Source of the DNA: Vogesella sp. LIG4
GTDB lineage: Bacteria; Pseudomonadota; Gammaproteobacteria; Burkholderiales; Chromobacteriaceae
DNA: 64,000 bases
Assembly (NCBI RefSeq): GCF_900090205.1
Contig: NZ_LT607802.1
Span: forward strand, 595,858-659,857
Direction: 5' to 3'
Shown here in pieces: positions 1 through 8,525 of the stretch. A program made the position numbers and the translations under genes. The notes under the pieces were generated by a model. The model did no database searches and had not been told where the DNA came from. It saw nothing but the letters and a program-made list of their open reading frames with translations. Numbering within the stretch: position 1 is the first letter of the stretch; the number at the start of each line of letters is the position of its first letter.

Positions 1-730
1 TGCGGCGGTATGGCACCCGTGCCGGCGGCAGCTCCACGCCAGCCTGGATATAGGCCAGCTCGCTTGCGCTCACGCTCGGGTGGCGCGCCGGGTCCTGGTA
101 GTGGCGCAGCCAGAACGCCAGCCACACCAGGCCGAAGCTGCCGATGACCACGAACACCATCTGCCAGCCCCACAGCATCAGGATCAGCGGCAGCAGCACC
201 GGGGTGAGTAGCGCCCCGACATTGGTGCCGGCGTTGAACAGCCCGGTGGCCATCGCGCGCTCGCCGGCCGGGAACCACAACCGCGAGGTCTTGACGCAGG
301 CCGGGTAGTTGGCCGCCTCGGCCAGGCCCAGCAGGAAACGGCAGATCATGAAGCCGGCCGCCGAGGCCGCCAGGCCGTGTGCGGCGGCGGCCAGGCTCCA
401 CAGCAGCACCGCCAGCGCCAGTGCATGGCGCACGCCGATGCGGTCGATGAAGCGGCCCTGCGCAGCAAAGCCGATGGCGTAGCCCAGCTGGAACCAGAAG
501 TTGATATTGGCGTAGTCCTGCGCCGTCCAGTTCATGGCCTTGGCCAGCACCGGCTGCAGCACGCCCAGCGCGGCGCGGTCGATGTAGTTGATGGTGGTGG
601 CGAAGAACACCAGCGCCAGCATCCACCAGCGGGTGTGGCCGATGGCCATGGCCTGCCGCCAGCGCTGCGACAGGGATGGCCGGGTAACGGCGCCGGTAGC
701 GACCGGGCCGTCGTACTGTGGGGTATGCAT
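1..730 (-). CDS. MFS transporter, anion:cation symporter (hexuronate/galactonate-like) family, partial
   Basis: The reading frame starts at an ATG at 730 with AGGAGA 6-11 bases upstream and runs off the left edge, so about 243 N-terminal residues are visible. Residues near 35-45 carry the INYIDR motif of the MFS loop between the first two membrane segments. Further hydrophobic segments follow, with a GRFIDRIG-type loop and CRFLLGLAEAANYPA, both typical of the ACS family (ExuT, GudP, DgoT). These proteins import sugar acids by proton symport. The gene lies last in a leftward run of sugar-acid catabolic genes, so galactonate or arabonate uptake is a reasonable inference; the substrate cannot be read from sequence. 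The C-terminal half is outside the window. Confidence 0.85.
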   Translation of the reverse strand, partial: MHTPQYDGPVATGAVTRPSLSQRWRQAMAIGHTRWWMLALVFFATTINYIDRAALGVLQPVLAKAMNWTAQDYANINFWFQLGYAIGFAAQGRFIDRIGVRHALALAVLLWSLAAAAHGLAASAAGFMICRFLLGLAEAANYPACVKTSRLWFPAGERAMATGLFNAGTNVGALLTPVLLPLILMLWGWQMVFVVIGSFGLVWLAFWLRHYQDPARHPSVSASELAYIQAGVELPPARVPYRR

Positions 731-792
731 CTTGAGTTGTCTCCTGCGAGGTTGTGTTGATGCCCTGGCGGGCAACTCTCGTCATTGCTTTT

Positions 793-802
793 GTTGGCCG
801 CA
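793..802 (+). repeat. DUS-like 10-mer GTTGGCCGCA (intergenic copy)
   Basis: Exact copy of the flank-specific word, in the gap between the MFS and AEC transporter genes. See the finding on the candidate uptake sequence. Confidence 0.55.
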
Positions 803-858
803 TGCGCGGCCTGCCGTCTGTGCGGCGGGTGGCCCGGGTCTGCGCCCGGTGCCAGTTT

Positions 859-1803
859 TTAATGTAAGGGGTAACGCTGCAGCAGCCAGATTGCCAGGCT
901 GATGCTGAAAAAAGAACTGCTGGTCGCCAGCAGCAGGGTGGCGGCGCAAAAGCCCTGCATATCGTGCCGCTGCCCGAAAATCGGAAAGATGCTCAGCATC
1001 GGCATCGCCGCGATCAACACCCCGGCCATGGCCAGCTGCGGGTTGCCGGCGGCGAACGGCAGCAGCGCCAGCGCCACCAGCAGCGGATGCAGCAGCAGCT
1101 TGCCGGCCGCCACCACGCTGACATCGCGCCACAGGCTGCGCAGCGGCAACCCCACCAGCGAACCGCCGATCAGGAACAGCGCCACCGGCGCCGAGGCGCT
1201 GCCCAGCATCGCCACCGGCCTGGCCAGCAATGGCGGCAGCGGCCAGCCCAGCAGCGCCAGCAGGCTGCCGCAGGCGATGGCCAGCACGATGGGGTTGCTG
1301 CGCAGCCCCAGCAACGCACGGCCGAACGGCCGCCAGAAACCGCCGCTGCGGCTACCGTCGGACTCCGACAGTGCCATGCCCAGCGGCAGCATCAGCAGGT
1401 TTTCCACCACCATGCACAAGGCCAGTGCCAGCGCCGCCACCGGCCCCAGCAGCTGGTGCACGATGGGGTAGCCGACAAAGGCGCTGTTGGAGCAGGACAT
1501 GCCCAGCCCGTACAGCGCGGCGCGCGGCAAGGGCTGGCGGCGCCGCCGCATCGCCCACAGCGTGCCCAGCAGCAGCATGCTCAGCGAGGCGCCGGCATAG
1601 GCCAGCAGGTAGCCGCCGTTGAGCATCTCCGCCGGTGCCCGGCTGGACAGCGAATGCAGGATCAGCGCCGGCAATGCAAAGCGCACCACCAGCGTGCCCA
1701 GCGCCGGCAGCTGCGCCTGCGGGAACCACTGCCCGCGCACCGAGGCATAACCCAATGCGATCAGCAGGAATACCGGGGCGATGGCGGACAGGATGGCCAG
1801 CAT
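859..1803 (-). CDS. AEC-family (auxin efflux carrier-type) membrane transporter
   Basis: A 314-residue, very hydrophobic protein with about ten predicted membrane segments arranged as two halves. It begins MLAILSAIAPVFLLIALGY, a usual start for bacterial AEC/MleP-like permeases, and ends in a hydrophobic stretch. Length fits the family (300-330). Members export or exchange organic acids such as malate or malonate; the substrate here is unknown. It sits 183 bases downstream of the aldose epimerase gene on the same strand and may be read with the sugar genes, although the gap leaves room for its own promoter. The protein family is clear but the role is not. Confidence 0.8.
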   Translation of the reverse strand: MLAILSAIAPVFLLIALGYASVRGQWFPQAQLPALGTLVVRFALPALILHSLSSRAPAEMLNGGYLLAYAGASLSMLLLGTLWAMRRRRQPLPRAALYGLGMSCSNSAFVGYPIVHQLLGPVAALALALCMVVENLLMLPLGMALSESDGSRSGGFWRPFGRALLGLRSNPIVLAIACGSLLALLGWPLPPLLARPVAMLGSASAPVALFLIGGSLVGLPLRSLWRDVSVVAAGKLLLHPLLVALALLPFAAGNPQLAMAGVLIAAMPMLSIFPIFGQRHDMQGFCAATLLLATSSSFFSISLAIWLLQRYPLH

Positions 1804-1986
1804 GCTGATGCAGCGCCGCTCAGGCGGCGGCCTTGGCGCCGCAGGGTGCGGCCGGGGTGGCGGGCGGCTGCTGGCTATCGTGACAGCGCAGGCAGCGGCG
1901 AGGGATTGCGGTGTTCATGGCAGCAGTATCGACTGGCCGGCAAGTGTGCAAAATATGGATGGCCCACTAATAGATATATCAGTTTG

Positions 1987-2892
1987 CTATGGCTTGTCGC
2001 CGGCGTGCAGGGTTGGCCGCAGCCGCATCGCCATGCTCAGCGTCTGCCCCGGCGCCAGCCAGTGGCCGCCGGTCTGGCTGGCCGGGTAGGCAGCCAGATT
2101 GGGGAAGTCCGGCAGCTGGGTGCAGGGCTCCAGGCAGAAGAAATCCTGCCCCGGCGGGGTGTAGAGAGTGAGCAGATCGGCCGGCCCGCTGGCCTGTAGC
2201 TGCAATTGCAGGCCGGCGTGGTAGATGCGCAGCGTGCCGCCCCAGCCATACGCGGTGTTGTCCAGCGGCCAGTCGTCCGGGTGCAGGCCGGTGGCCAGCG
2301 CGCCCACCAGCGGCGTCGCCGCATCCGGGAACAGCGGCAGGATGTCAGCATCCGCCTGCCACAGGCCGGCGATATGCGTCTGCAGCCGGGTGTCGGCATG
2401 GCGTGGAAAGTAGGGATGCAGGCCGATGCCATAGGGCAGCGTCTGCGCCGCCTCGTTGCGCAGCGACAGCGTGTGCGTCAGGCCGTCGGCATCCAGCACG
2501 ATGTGCTGGCTTGCAGTAAAGCAGTACGGCTCGGCGCCCTGCTCCATCCGCAGTTGCAGCGTGGCATGCGCCGGCCCGTACGCCAGCAGTTGCCAAGGGC
2601 GGCGCCAGCCTGTGCCGTGCAGAAAATGATCGCCCCGCCAGGCCGGCGGCAGGCTGAGCTGCCCGCCATCCGGCAGGTGGAAACGGCCGTCACGCAGCCG
2701 GCCGCACAAGGGCAGCATCGGGAAGCAGGCCATGCCTGCCACCGTACCCTGTTCAATGTCAGCGTCGCTGGCTGGGCGCAGCAGGTGCAGCCGCTCGGCG
2801 CCGGTCTGCAGATAGCAGCGGGCGATGCTGCCGCCGGCTTGCGGCAGCAGCTCGGCATGCAGTGGCCCGTGCCGCAGCGTCAGCAGCGCCAT
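1987..2892 (-). CDS. Aldose 1-epimerase (GalM-like)
   Basis: 301 residues from the ATG at 2892, one base after the lactonase stop, so translation is probably coupled; an upstream TTG at 2904 is a less likely start. The frame shows the beta-sandwich galactose-mutarotase pattern: a GDHFLHG-like segment with His near 95, a GIGLHPYF segment carrying the second His near 165, and FFCLEPCTQLPDFPN with the catalytic Glu near 260. It would interconvert alpha and beta anomers of the sugar taken in by the ChvE transporter, supplying the form the 1-dehydrogenase uses. It is more divergent than canonical GalM and could belong to the YihR/YeaD-like branches. The 3' end contains a DUS-like word at 2012. Confidence 0.85.
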   Translation of the reverse strand: MALLTLRHGPLHAELLPQAGGSIARCYLQTGAERLHLLRPASDADIEQGTVAGMACFPMLPLCGRLRDGRFHLPDGGQLSLPPAWRGDHFLHGTGWRRPWQLLAYGPAHATLQLRMEQGAEPYCFTASQHIVLDADGLTHTLSLRNEAAQTLPYGIGLHPYFPRHADTRLQTHIAGLWQADADILPLFPDAATPLVGALATGLHPDDWPLDNTAYGWGGTLRIYHAGLQLQLQASGPADLLTLYTPPGQDFFCLEPCTQLPDFPNLAAYPASQTGGHWLAPGQTLSMAMRLRPTLHAGDKP

Positions 2893-2893
2893 G

Positions 2894-3772
2894 TCAGCCG
2901 GCAAACGCGTACGGTGCCAGGCCGCGCACGCCTTGCGGGTCGATCTCGAACACGCTGCCGGCCAGCGGCTGTGCGGCCAACGTTGCCTCGCTCAGGCCAT
3001 CGCGGGCGGTGCTTACCGCCAGCCGCTCCAGCCGTTCGCCAAAGAACGCCACATTGGTCACCAGCGACACCGGTAGCCGGATGCGGCGCAACAGGCTGCC
3101 GTCCGGCGCGAAGCGCGACACGCAGCCGCCCTCCCAGTGCGCCACCCACAGGCAGCCTTCGGCATCCACCGTCATGCCGTCCGGGTAGCCTTCCTGCGGC
3201 GAAAACACCTTCCACACCTCGCGCGGCCCCGGCGTGCCGTCTTCCGCCATGGGGTAGCGGTAGATGGTGCGCAGGAAGGAATCGGTGTGGTACATCAGCT
3301 GCCCGTCGGGCGAGAAGCACGGCCCGTTGCAGATGTGGTAGCCGCTGTCTACCACCTGCCAGCTCAGGTCTGGCCGCAGCCGGTACAGCCGGCCATGGGC
3401 ACCGGCCGGGTCGCTGTCGCTCATCGAGCCGGCGAAGATGCTGCCGTCGCACCAGGCCTTGGCATCGTTCAGCCGCATGCCGGGCTGGCGCGGGTGCGGG
3501 TTGGCGATCGGCTGCACGCTCGGCTCCGGCGCCAGCTGCAGCAGGGCGAAGCCGTCGCGCATGCCGGCCACCCAGCCGCCCCGGCTGCGCGGTATCACCC
3601 AGCCCGCCAGATCCGGCAGCTGCCACTGGCGGTACAGGCTGCCATCCGCCTGCAGCGCGTACACCGTGTGCTGGCGGATGTCGACGAAGTACAGCCGCGC
3701 TTCTGCCGCCGACCAGTACAGCCCCTCGCCCAGCACCGCACGGGCGTCGAACAGCAGGCGTGCCTCGCTCAT
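2894..3772 (-). CDS. SMP-30/gluconolactonase family sugar lactonase (arabinono-/galactonolactonase)
   Basis: 292 residues from the ATG at 3772, whose A is the last base of the upstream dehydrogenase stop (TGATG overlap). The protein has the SMP-30 six-blade propeller signature: an early ARAVLGEGLYWS segment with the metal-binding Glu, RLNDAKAW with the metal-binding Asn in the middle, and PDGMTVDAEGCLWVA with the catalytic Asp. It would hydrolyse the aldonolactone made by the neighbouring sugar dehydrogenase to the open aldonic acid, step 2 of the Weimberg and De Ley-Doudoroff routes. Which lactone it prefers (L-arabinono-1,4-lactone or D-galactonolactone) cannot be told from sequence. Confidence 0.88.
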   Translation of the reverse strand: MSEARLLFDARAVLGEGLYWSAAEARLYFVDIRQHTVYALQADGSLYRQWQLPDLAGWVIPRSRGGWVAGMRDGFALLQLAPEPSVQPIANPHPRQPGMRLNDAKAWCDGSIFAGSMSDSDPAGAHGRLYRLRPDLSWQVVDSGYHICNGPCFSPDGQLMYHTDSFLRTIYRYPMAEDGTPGPREVWKVFSPQEGYPDGMTVDAEGCLWVAHWEGGCVSRFAPDGSLLRRIRLPVSLVTNVAFFGERLERLAVSTARDGLSEATLAAQPLAGSVFEIDPQGVRGLAPYAFAG

Positions 3773-4536
3773 CAGGTCCACCCGGCGTCCACCACGAATT
3801 CCTGCGCGGTGATCATGCGGCTGTCGTCCGCCGCCAGGAACAGCGTCATGCGCGCGATGTCGTCGCCGTGCAGGCGGCCGGCCAGGCACTGGTTGGCGTC
3901 TATCATCTGCTCGCCGGCAGCATCCACCCACAGCCGCAGCTGTTTCTCGGTCATCACCCAGCCGGGGGTAAGCGTGTTGACGCGCACGCCCTGCTTGCCC
4001 AGATCACGCGCCAGCGCACGGGTCATGCCGATGGTGGCGGCCTTGCAGGTTTCGTACACCGGGTAGCCGGCACCCTTGATCTTCCAGCTGATGGAGCTGA
4101 GGTTGACGATGGCGCCGCCACCGCCGGCCACCATGTCGGCGGCGGCCTGCTGCGCGGCAAAGAAGCCGGCGCGCAGGTTGATGGCCACCATCTGGTCGAA
4201 GTAGTCCGGGCTGACCGTGGCCAGCTGGTGGCGGTCATCGTTGGCCGCATTGTTGATCAGGATGTCCACCCGCCCCAGCGCTTCGCGGGCGGCGACAAAG
4301 GCGCCGGCGATATCCTCCACCCGGCTCATGTCGCAGGGCAGGAACAGCGGCGTGGGGCCCAGCGCGGCGGCGGCCTGCTGCACCTGCTGGGCCGCCTCGC
4401 GGTTGCGGCCGGTAAAGGCCACCCGCGCGCCCTGCGCCGCGAAGGCGGTAACGATGTCGGCACCGATGCCGGAACTGCCGCCGGTGATGAAGACCACCTT
4501 GCCGGCCAGGCTGGGATAGTGTGCGTACTGGCTCAT
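3772..4536 (-). CDS. SDR-family sugar 1-dehydrogenase (L-arabinose/D-galactose type)
   Basis: 254 residues from the ATG at 4536, preceded by a purine-rich AGAGAGAG ribosome site. Classical short-chain dehydrogenase: TGGSSGIG nucleotide-binding motif near residue 20, NNAAN after beta-4, and a catalytic Ser followed by YPVYETCKAA carrying the YxxxK pair. A TPGWVMT segment follows. In this setting it most likely oxidises the C1 of L-arabinose, D-galactose or D-fucose to the lactone with NAD(P)+. SDR enzymes of this branch are often annotated as galactose or arabinose dehydrogenases in betaproteobacteria. It overlaps the lactonase by one base and follows the dehydratase by 75 bases. Confidence 0.85.
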   Translation of the reverse strand: MSQYAHYPSLAGKVVFITGGSSGIGADIVTAFAAQGARVAFTGRNREAAQQVQQAAAALGPTPLFLPCDMSRVEDIAGAFVAAREALGRVDILINNAANDDRHQLATVSPDYFDQMVAINLRAGFFAAQQAAADMVAGGGGAIVNLSSISWKIKGAGYPVYETCKAATIGMTRALARDLGKQGVRVNTLTPGWVMTEKQLRLWVDAAGEQMIDANQCLAGRLHGDDIARMTLFLAADDSRMITAQEFVVDAGWT

Positions 4537-4590
4537 GTCTCTCTCTTTGTATGTGCTGTCCGGCCGCTGTTGTGCGCGGCCTGTTGTGCT

Positions 4591-4600
4591 TGCGGCCAAC
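4591..4600 (-). repeat. DUS-like 10-mer TGCGGCCAAC (intergenic copy)
   Basis: Exact copy in the short gap between the dehydratase stop and the dehydrogenase start. Confidence 0.55.
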
Positions 4601-4611
4601 CCTTGGCCCCG

Positions 4612-6333
4612 CTAGTGCGATTCGCGCGGCACCGCGGCGCCGCTGCTGCCCACCAGGAAATCCAGGTCGGCGCCCAGGTGCGCCTGCTGCACGTGCTTGA
4701 CGTACAGATGGTACCAGCCGCGCGACGGCTGCTCCGGCGCCACCCACTGCTCGCGGCGGCGCGCCAGCTCGGTGTCGCTGACATGCAGGTGCAGGCGGCG
4801 CCCCGGCACGTCCAGTTCGATCAGGTCGCCGTTCTGCACCAGCGCCAGCGGGCCGCCGATGGCCGCCTCCGGCGAGGTGTGCAGCACCACGGTACCGTAG
4901 GCGGTGCCGCTCATGCGTGCGTCGGAGATGCGCACCATGTCGGTGATGCCCTTCTGCAGCACCTTGGGCGGCAGCTGCATATTGCCCACCTCGGCCATGC
5001 CGGGGTAGCCCCGCGGGCCGCAGTTCTTCAACACCAGCACGCAGTGCTCGTCCACGTCCAGATCCGGGTCGTCGATGCGGGCGTGGTAGTCGTCGATATC
5101 CTCGAACACCACCGCGCGGCCGGTGTGGCTCATCAGTGCCGGCGTAGCGGCGGACGGCTTGATCACCGCGCCGTCCGGCGCCAGGTTGCCTTTCAGCACC
5201 GCGATGCCGGCATCCGGCTTGAACGGCTCGGCGCGCGGGCGGATCACCTCGCGGTTGTAGCACGGCGCGGCGGCGGAGTTCTCCACGATGCTCTTGCCGT
5301 TGGCGCTGACGGTGTTGGCGTGCAGCACGCCGGAGATTTCGCGTATCACCGCCGGCAGGCCGCCGGCGTAGTAGAAGTCTTCCATCAGGAACTGGCCGGA
5401 CGGCTGCAGGTTGACCAGGCAGTCCATCTCGCGGCCCAGGCGATCCCAGTCGTCCAGCGTCAGCGGCACGCCGATGCGGCCGGCCAGCGCCAGCAGGTGG
5501 ATCACCGCATTGGTGCTGCCGCCTATCGCCGCGTTGACGCGGATGGCGTTCTCGAACGCTTCGCGGGTGAGGATCTTGGACATGGTGAGGTCTTCCTTCA
5601 CCATCTCCACGATGCGGCGGCCGGTCAGCTGCGCCAGGCGGTTGCGGCGCGAATCCACCGCCGGAATGGCGGCATTCTCCGGCAGCGACATGCCCAGCGC
5701 TTCCACCATGCTGGCCATGGTCGAGGCGGTGCCCATGGTCATGCAGCTGCCCTTGGAGCGGTGCATGCAGGATTCGGAGGCCACGAACTCCTCCATGCTC
5801 ATCTGCCCGCCGCGCACCATTTCCGACATCATCCACACCCCGGTGCCGGAGCCCACATCCTTGCCGCGGAACTTGCCGTTGAGCATCGGCCCGCCGGACA
5901 GGCCGATGGTGGGCAGGTCACAGCTGGCAGCGCCCATCAGCAGCGAGGGCGTGGTCTTGTCGCAACCCATCAGCAGCACCACGCCGTCTATCGGGTTGCC
6001 GCGAATGGACTCTTCCACATCCATGCTGGCCAGGTTGCGGAACAGCATGGCGGTTGGCCGCAGCTGGGTTTCGCCCAGCGACATCACCGGGAACTCCAGC
6101 GGAAAGCCGCCGGCCTCGTACACGCCGCGTTTGACGAACTCGGCCAGCTCGCGGAAGTGGCCGTTGCATGGCGTCAGCTCGGACCAGGTATTGCAGATGC
6201 CGATCACCGGCCGGCCATCGAACAGATCGTCCGGGTAACCCTGGTTCTTCACCCAGCTGCGGTGCATGAAGCCGTCGCGGTCCTGTTTGCCGAACCAGCC
6301 CTGGCTGCGTAGTGTCTTCTTGGCATTGCTCAT
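4612..6333 (-). CDS. IlvD/Edd-family sugar-acid dehydratase (arabonate/galactonate dehydratase)
   Basis: 573 residues, the usual length for L-arabonate and related sugar-acid dehydratases. It begins MSNAKKTLRSQGWFGKQDRD, a start typical of that branch rather than of IlvD. The three cysteines expected to hold the Fe-S cluster are visible in GICNTWSE, MGCDKTTPS and GSCMTMGTAS. The enzyme removes water from an aldonate to give a 2-keto-3-deoxy acid. One enzyme of this branch can act on both L-arabonate and D-galactonate, which fits the presence downstream of both a KDA-type dehydratase and DgoK/DgoA. It is the first gene of the leftward operon and is transcribed away from the LysR gene's 3' end. 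Confidence 0.9.
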   Translation of the reverse strand: MSNAKKTLRSQGWFGKQDRDGFMHRSWVKNQGYPDDLFDGRPVIGICNTWSELTPCNGHFRELAEFVKRGVYEAGGFPLEFPVMSLGETQLRPTAMLFRNLASMDVEESIRGNPIDGVVLLMGCDKTTPSLLMGAASCDLPTIGLSGGPMLNGKFRGKDVGSGTGVWMMSEMVRGGQMSMEEFVASESCMHRSKGSCMTMGTASTMASMVEALGMSLPENAAIPAVDSRRNRLAQLTGRRIVEMVKEDLTMSKILTREAFENAIRVNAAIGGSTNAVIHLLALAGRIGVPLTLDDWDRLGREMDCLVNLQPSGQFLMEDFYYAGGLPAVIREISGVLHANTVSANGKSIVENSAAAPCYNREVIRPRAEPFKPDAGIAVLKGNLAPDGAVIKPSAATPALMSHTGRAVVFEDIDDYHARIDDPDLDVDEHCVLVLKNCGPRGYPGMAEVGNMQLPPKVLQKGITDMVRISDARMSGTAYGTVVLHTSPEAAIGGPLALVQNGDLIELDVPGRRLHLHVSDTELARRREQWVAPEQPSRGWYHLYVKHVQQAHLGADLDFLVGSSGAAVPRESH

Positions 6334-6448
6334 GATGTGTTCCCGTGGCTACTGCACTGTGGCGTGCGTGATGGAAACATCCTAGCAACACATATCGATG
6401 CCAAACCAATGAAAAAATCGGCAAAACCGATATCGAAAAAAACATCAA
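6334..6448 (-). promoter_or_regulatory. Upstream region of the leftward sugar operon with two TATCGA words
   Basis: The 115-base gap before the dehydratase is AT-rich compared with its surroundings. It holds TATCGAT at 6393-6399 and the palindrome-like GATATCGA at 6429-6436, 36 bases apart. The reverse complement of TATCGAT also occurs in the gap upstream of the LysR gene (7421-7427). These are candidate operators for the LysR-type regulator; no promoter boxes can be assigned with confidence. Confidence 0.4.
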
Positions 6449-7408
6449 TCAGACAGTAAAGCTGCTGCCGTACAGCTCGTTGGCCACCTCGCGCAGCGTG
6501 CGCATCATCAGCACCGCGCCGGGCGACAGCTGCTGGTCGCGCAGGGTGATGAAGCCGAATTCGTCCATCTTGCACGGGAAGTTGATCGGCAGGACGCGCA
6601 GCATGCCGTAGCGGCTGTAGTGCTCCGCCACCCGGGTGGCGATGGCGCTCAGCATGTCGGTGGACTCCAGCAGCGTGGTGGTCACCAGCTGTGACACGGT
6701 TTCCACCACATTGCTGGGCGGGTCGATGTTCTGCTGGCGAAAACCCATGTCGATGCGGTGGCGCAGCACGCTGCCGGCCGGGGTAAGAATCCAGCCGGCG
6801 GAGAACACGTCGCGCAGCCCCAGCCCCGCCACGTTCAGCAAAGGGTGGCCGGGCCGGCACACGATGCTGATCGGCTCCTCGGCTATCGCCTCGTACACCA
6901 GGCTGCTCTTGTCCTGCTGCTGCAGGATGCGACCTATCATGATGTCCAGCTTCCCCGCCATCAGCCGCGGCTGCAGCATGTCGCTGGTATCGATGGTGAC
7001 GTTGATGTCCAGCAGCGGGTACTGCTGCTTGATGCGGGCAATGGCCCGCGGCACCAGCTGCGTGCCCGGGTCGGTAATCGCCCCGATGCGCACCTGCCCC
7101 ACCTGGCCGGCCTTCAGCGCGTGAATCTCCTCGTGCGCCTGGTTGAGGCTGGACAGCACCATGCGCGCGTGGCGGATCATGATCTCGCCGTACCAGGTTG
7201 GCCGCATGCCGCGCGGCAGGCGCTCGAACAGCGGCACCTCCAGCATGTCCTCCAGCTCCTTGAGCAGCTTGGACACCGCCGGCTGCGTCATCATCAGCGC
7301 CTCCGCGGTGCGGTGGATATTGCGCTCCTCGTCCAGCGCCACCAGCAGCAACAGCTGCCGCGTCTTCAGCCGCGAACGGATGAACCAGTTGCCGTAATTG
7401 CCTGCCAT
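6449..7408 (-). CDS. LysR-type regulator, GbpR-like
   Basis: 319 residues. The N-terminal 70 residues form the LysR winged HTH (RNIHRTAEALMMTQPAVSKLLKELE), followed by a substrate-binding domain of the PBP2 type. The start MAGNYGNWFIRSRLKTRQLLLLVAL resembles GbpR, the regulator beside chvE in Agrobacterium and Azospirillum. Here it stands head-to-head with the gguC-like gene and upstream of chvE, so control of both sugar gene sets in response to galactose, arabinose or fucose is a well-founded inference. LysR proteins usually repress themselves and act on the shared intergenic region. A DUS-like word lies inside the HTH-coding part at 7197. Confidence 0.87.
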   Translation of the reverse strand: MAGNYGNWFIRSRLKTRQLLLLVALDEERNIHRTAEALMMTQPAVSKLLKELEDMLEVPLFERLPRGMRPTWYGEIMIRHARMVLSSLNQAHEEIHALKAGQVGQVRIGAITDPGTQLVPRAIARIKQQYPLLDINVTIDTSDMLQPRLMAGKLDIMIGRILQQQDKSSLVYEAIAEEPISIVCRPGHPLLNVAGLGLRDVFSAGWILTPAGSVLRHRIDMGFRQQNIDPPSNVVETVSQLVTTTLLESTDMLSAIATRVAEHYSRYGMLRVLPINFPCKMDEFGFITLRDQQLSPGAVLMMRTLREVANELYGSSFTV

Positions 7409-7520
7409 GCCCGCTCTCCAATCGATACAAAAATCAGTATCAATAATGGCATTTTTTTCATTAGTTGAGCATCACTTCTGGCGATAGTATGGATTCAACA
7501 CCCAGCCAGGAGTCCGCTTC
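7409..7520. promoter_or_regulatory. Divergent control region between LysR gene and gguC-like gene
   Basis: 112 bases separate the two divergent starts. The stretch includes ATCGATA at 7421 and the inverted repeat GATAC-N8-GTATC at 7424-7441, a reasonable LysR-type site (T-N11-A geometry). AGGAG at 7508-7512 is the ribosome site of the rightward gene. Confidence 0.45.
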
Positions 7521-8525
7521 ATGTTGTTGATCCAGTATCTCGACACCGATGGCCAGCCTGCCGTCGGCCTGCTGTCCGCCGACGGCGAGCAGTACCGGCC
7601 GCTTATCGGCCTGACCTCCACCTATGCGCTGGCCCAGGCCGCCATCGCCAGCGGCCGCGACCTGGCCGGTTGCCTGCAGGACTACCCGCAGGGCGAGCCC
7701 GCCCCCTATGCCGCGCTGCTGGAGCGTGGCGCGCTGCTGCCGCCGCTCATCCACCCGGACCCGGCGCACTGCTACGTTACCGGCACCGGCCTCACCCACC
7801 TGGGCAGCGCCGCCACCCGCGACCAGATGCACCAGAAGCTGAACCGGCAGGAGCATGCCGAGCTGACCGACAGCATGAAGATCTTCCAGCTGGGGCTGGA
7901 AGGCGGCCGCCACCAGGCTGGCCAGCCCGGCGTGCAGCCGGAATGGTTCTACAAGGGCGACGGCGGCATCGTGGCCGCGCCGGGCCAGCCGCTGCCGGCG
8001 CCGGATTTCGCGCTGGACTACGGCGAGGAGCCGGAGCTGGTGGGGCTGTACATCATCGACCCGCACGGCCGGCCCTGCCGGCTGGGCTTCGCGGTGGGCA
8101 ACGAGTTTTCCGACCACGTCACCGAGCGGCAGAATTACCTGTACCTGGCACATTCCAAACTGCGCCCCTGTGCGTTGGGGCCGGCGCTGCGCATCGGCGA
8201 GCTGCCGGCGGCGCTCACCGGCGAGAGCCGCATCGAGCGCGACGGCGCCATCGTGTGGCAGAAACCGTTCCTGACCGGCGAGGCCAATATGTGCCACAGC
8301 CTGGCCAACCTGGAATACCACCACTTCAAGTACCGCCAGTTCCTGCGCCCGGGCGATGTGCACCTGCACTTCTTCGGCACCGCCACCCTGAGCTTTGCCG
8401 ATGGCATCGAGGTGCAGCAGGGCGACGAGTTCGTGATCCACATTCCGGAGTTCGGCCCGGCGCTGCGCAACCCGGTGGCCCGCACTGCGCCGGCCTTCGC
8501 CATAGAGGGAGTGCGTGCACTATGA
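7521..8525 (+). CDS. gguC: FAH-family dehydratase, GguC/AraD1-like (2-keto-3-deoxy-sugar-acid dehydratase)
   Basis: 334 residues with the fumarylacetoacetate-hydrolase fold. Metal-binding acidic residues appear in LDYGEEPELVG (near 165-177), and GFAVGNEFSDH follows. The central YVTGTGLTHLGSAATRD and YKGDG segments match GguC, encoded beside chvE-gguAB in Agrobacterium. FAH proteins of this type (AraD1) convert 2-keto-3-deoxy-L-arabonate to alpha-ketoglutaric semialdehyde, and the next gene encodes the dehydrogenase for that product. The ATG at 7521 has AGGAG 8-12 bases upstream, and the stop overlaps the next start (ATGA). The specific reaction is inferred from context. Confidence 0.82.
   Translation: MLLIQYLDTDGQPAVGLLSADGEQYRPLIGLTSTYALAQAAIASGRDLAGCLQDYPQGEPAPYAALLERGALLPPLIHPDPAHCYVTGTGLTHLGSAATRDQMHQKLNRQEHAELTDSMKIFQLGLEGGRHQAGQPGVQPEWFYKGDGGIVAAPGQPLPAPDFALDYGEEPELVGLYIIDPHGRPCRLGFAVGNEFSDHVTERQNYLYLAHSKLRPCALGPALRIGELPAALTGESRIERDGAIVWQKPFLTGEANMCHSLANLEYHHFKYRQFLRPGDVHLHFFGTATLSFADGIEVQQGDEFVIHIPEFGPALRNPVARTAPAFAIEGVRAL

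Noticed and set aside
2206..6312. Very long rightward open frame opposite the sugar operon
   Set aside because: It is an antisense shadow of high-GC coding sequence; all four genes on the other strand have clear domains and catalytic motifs.
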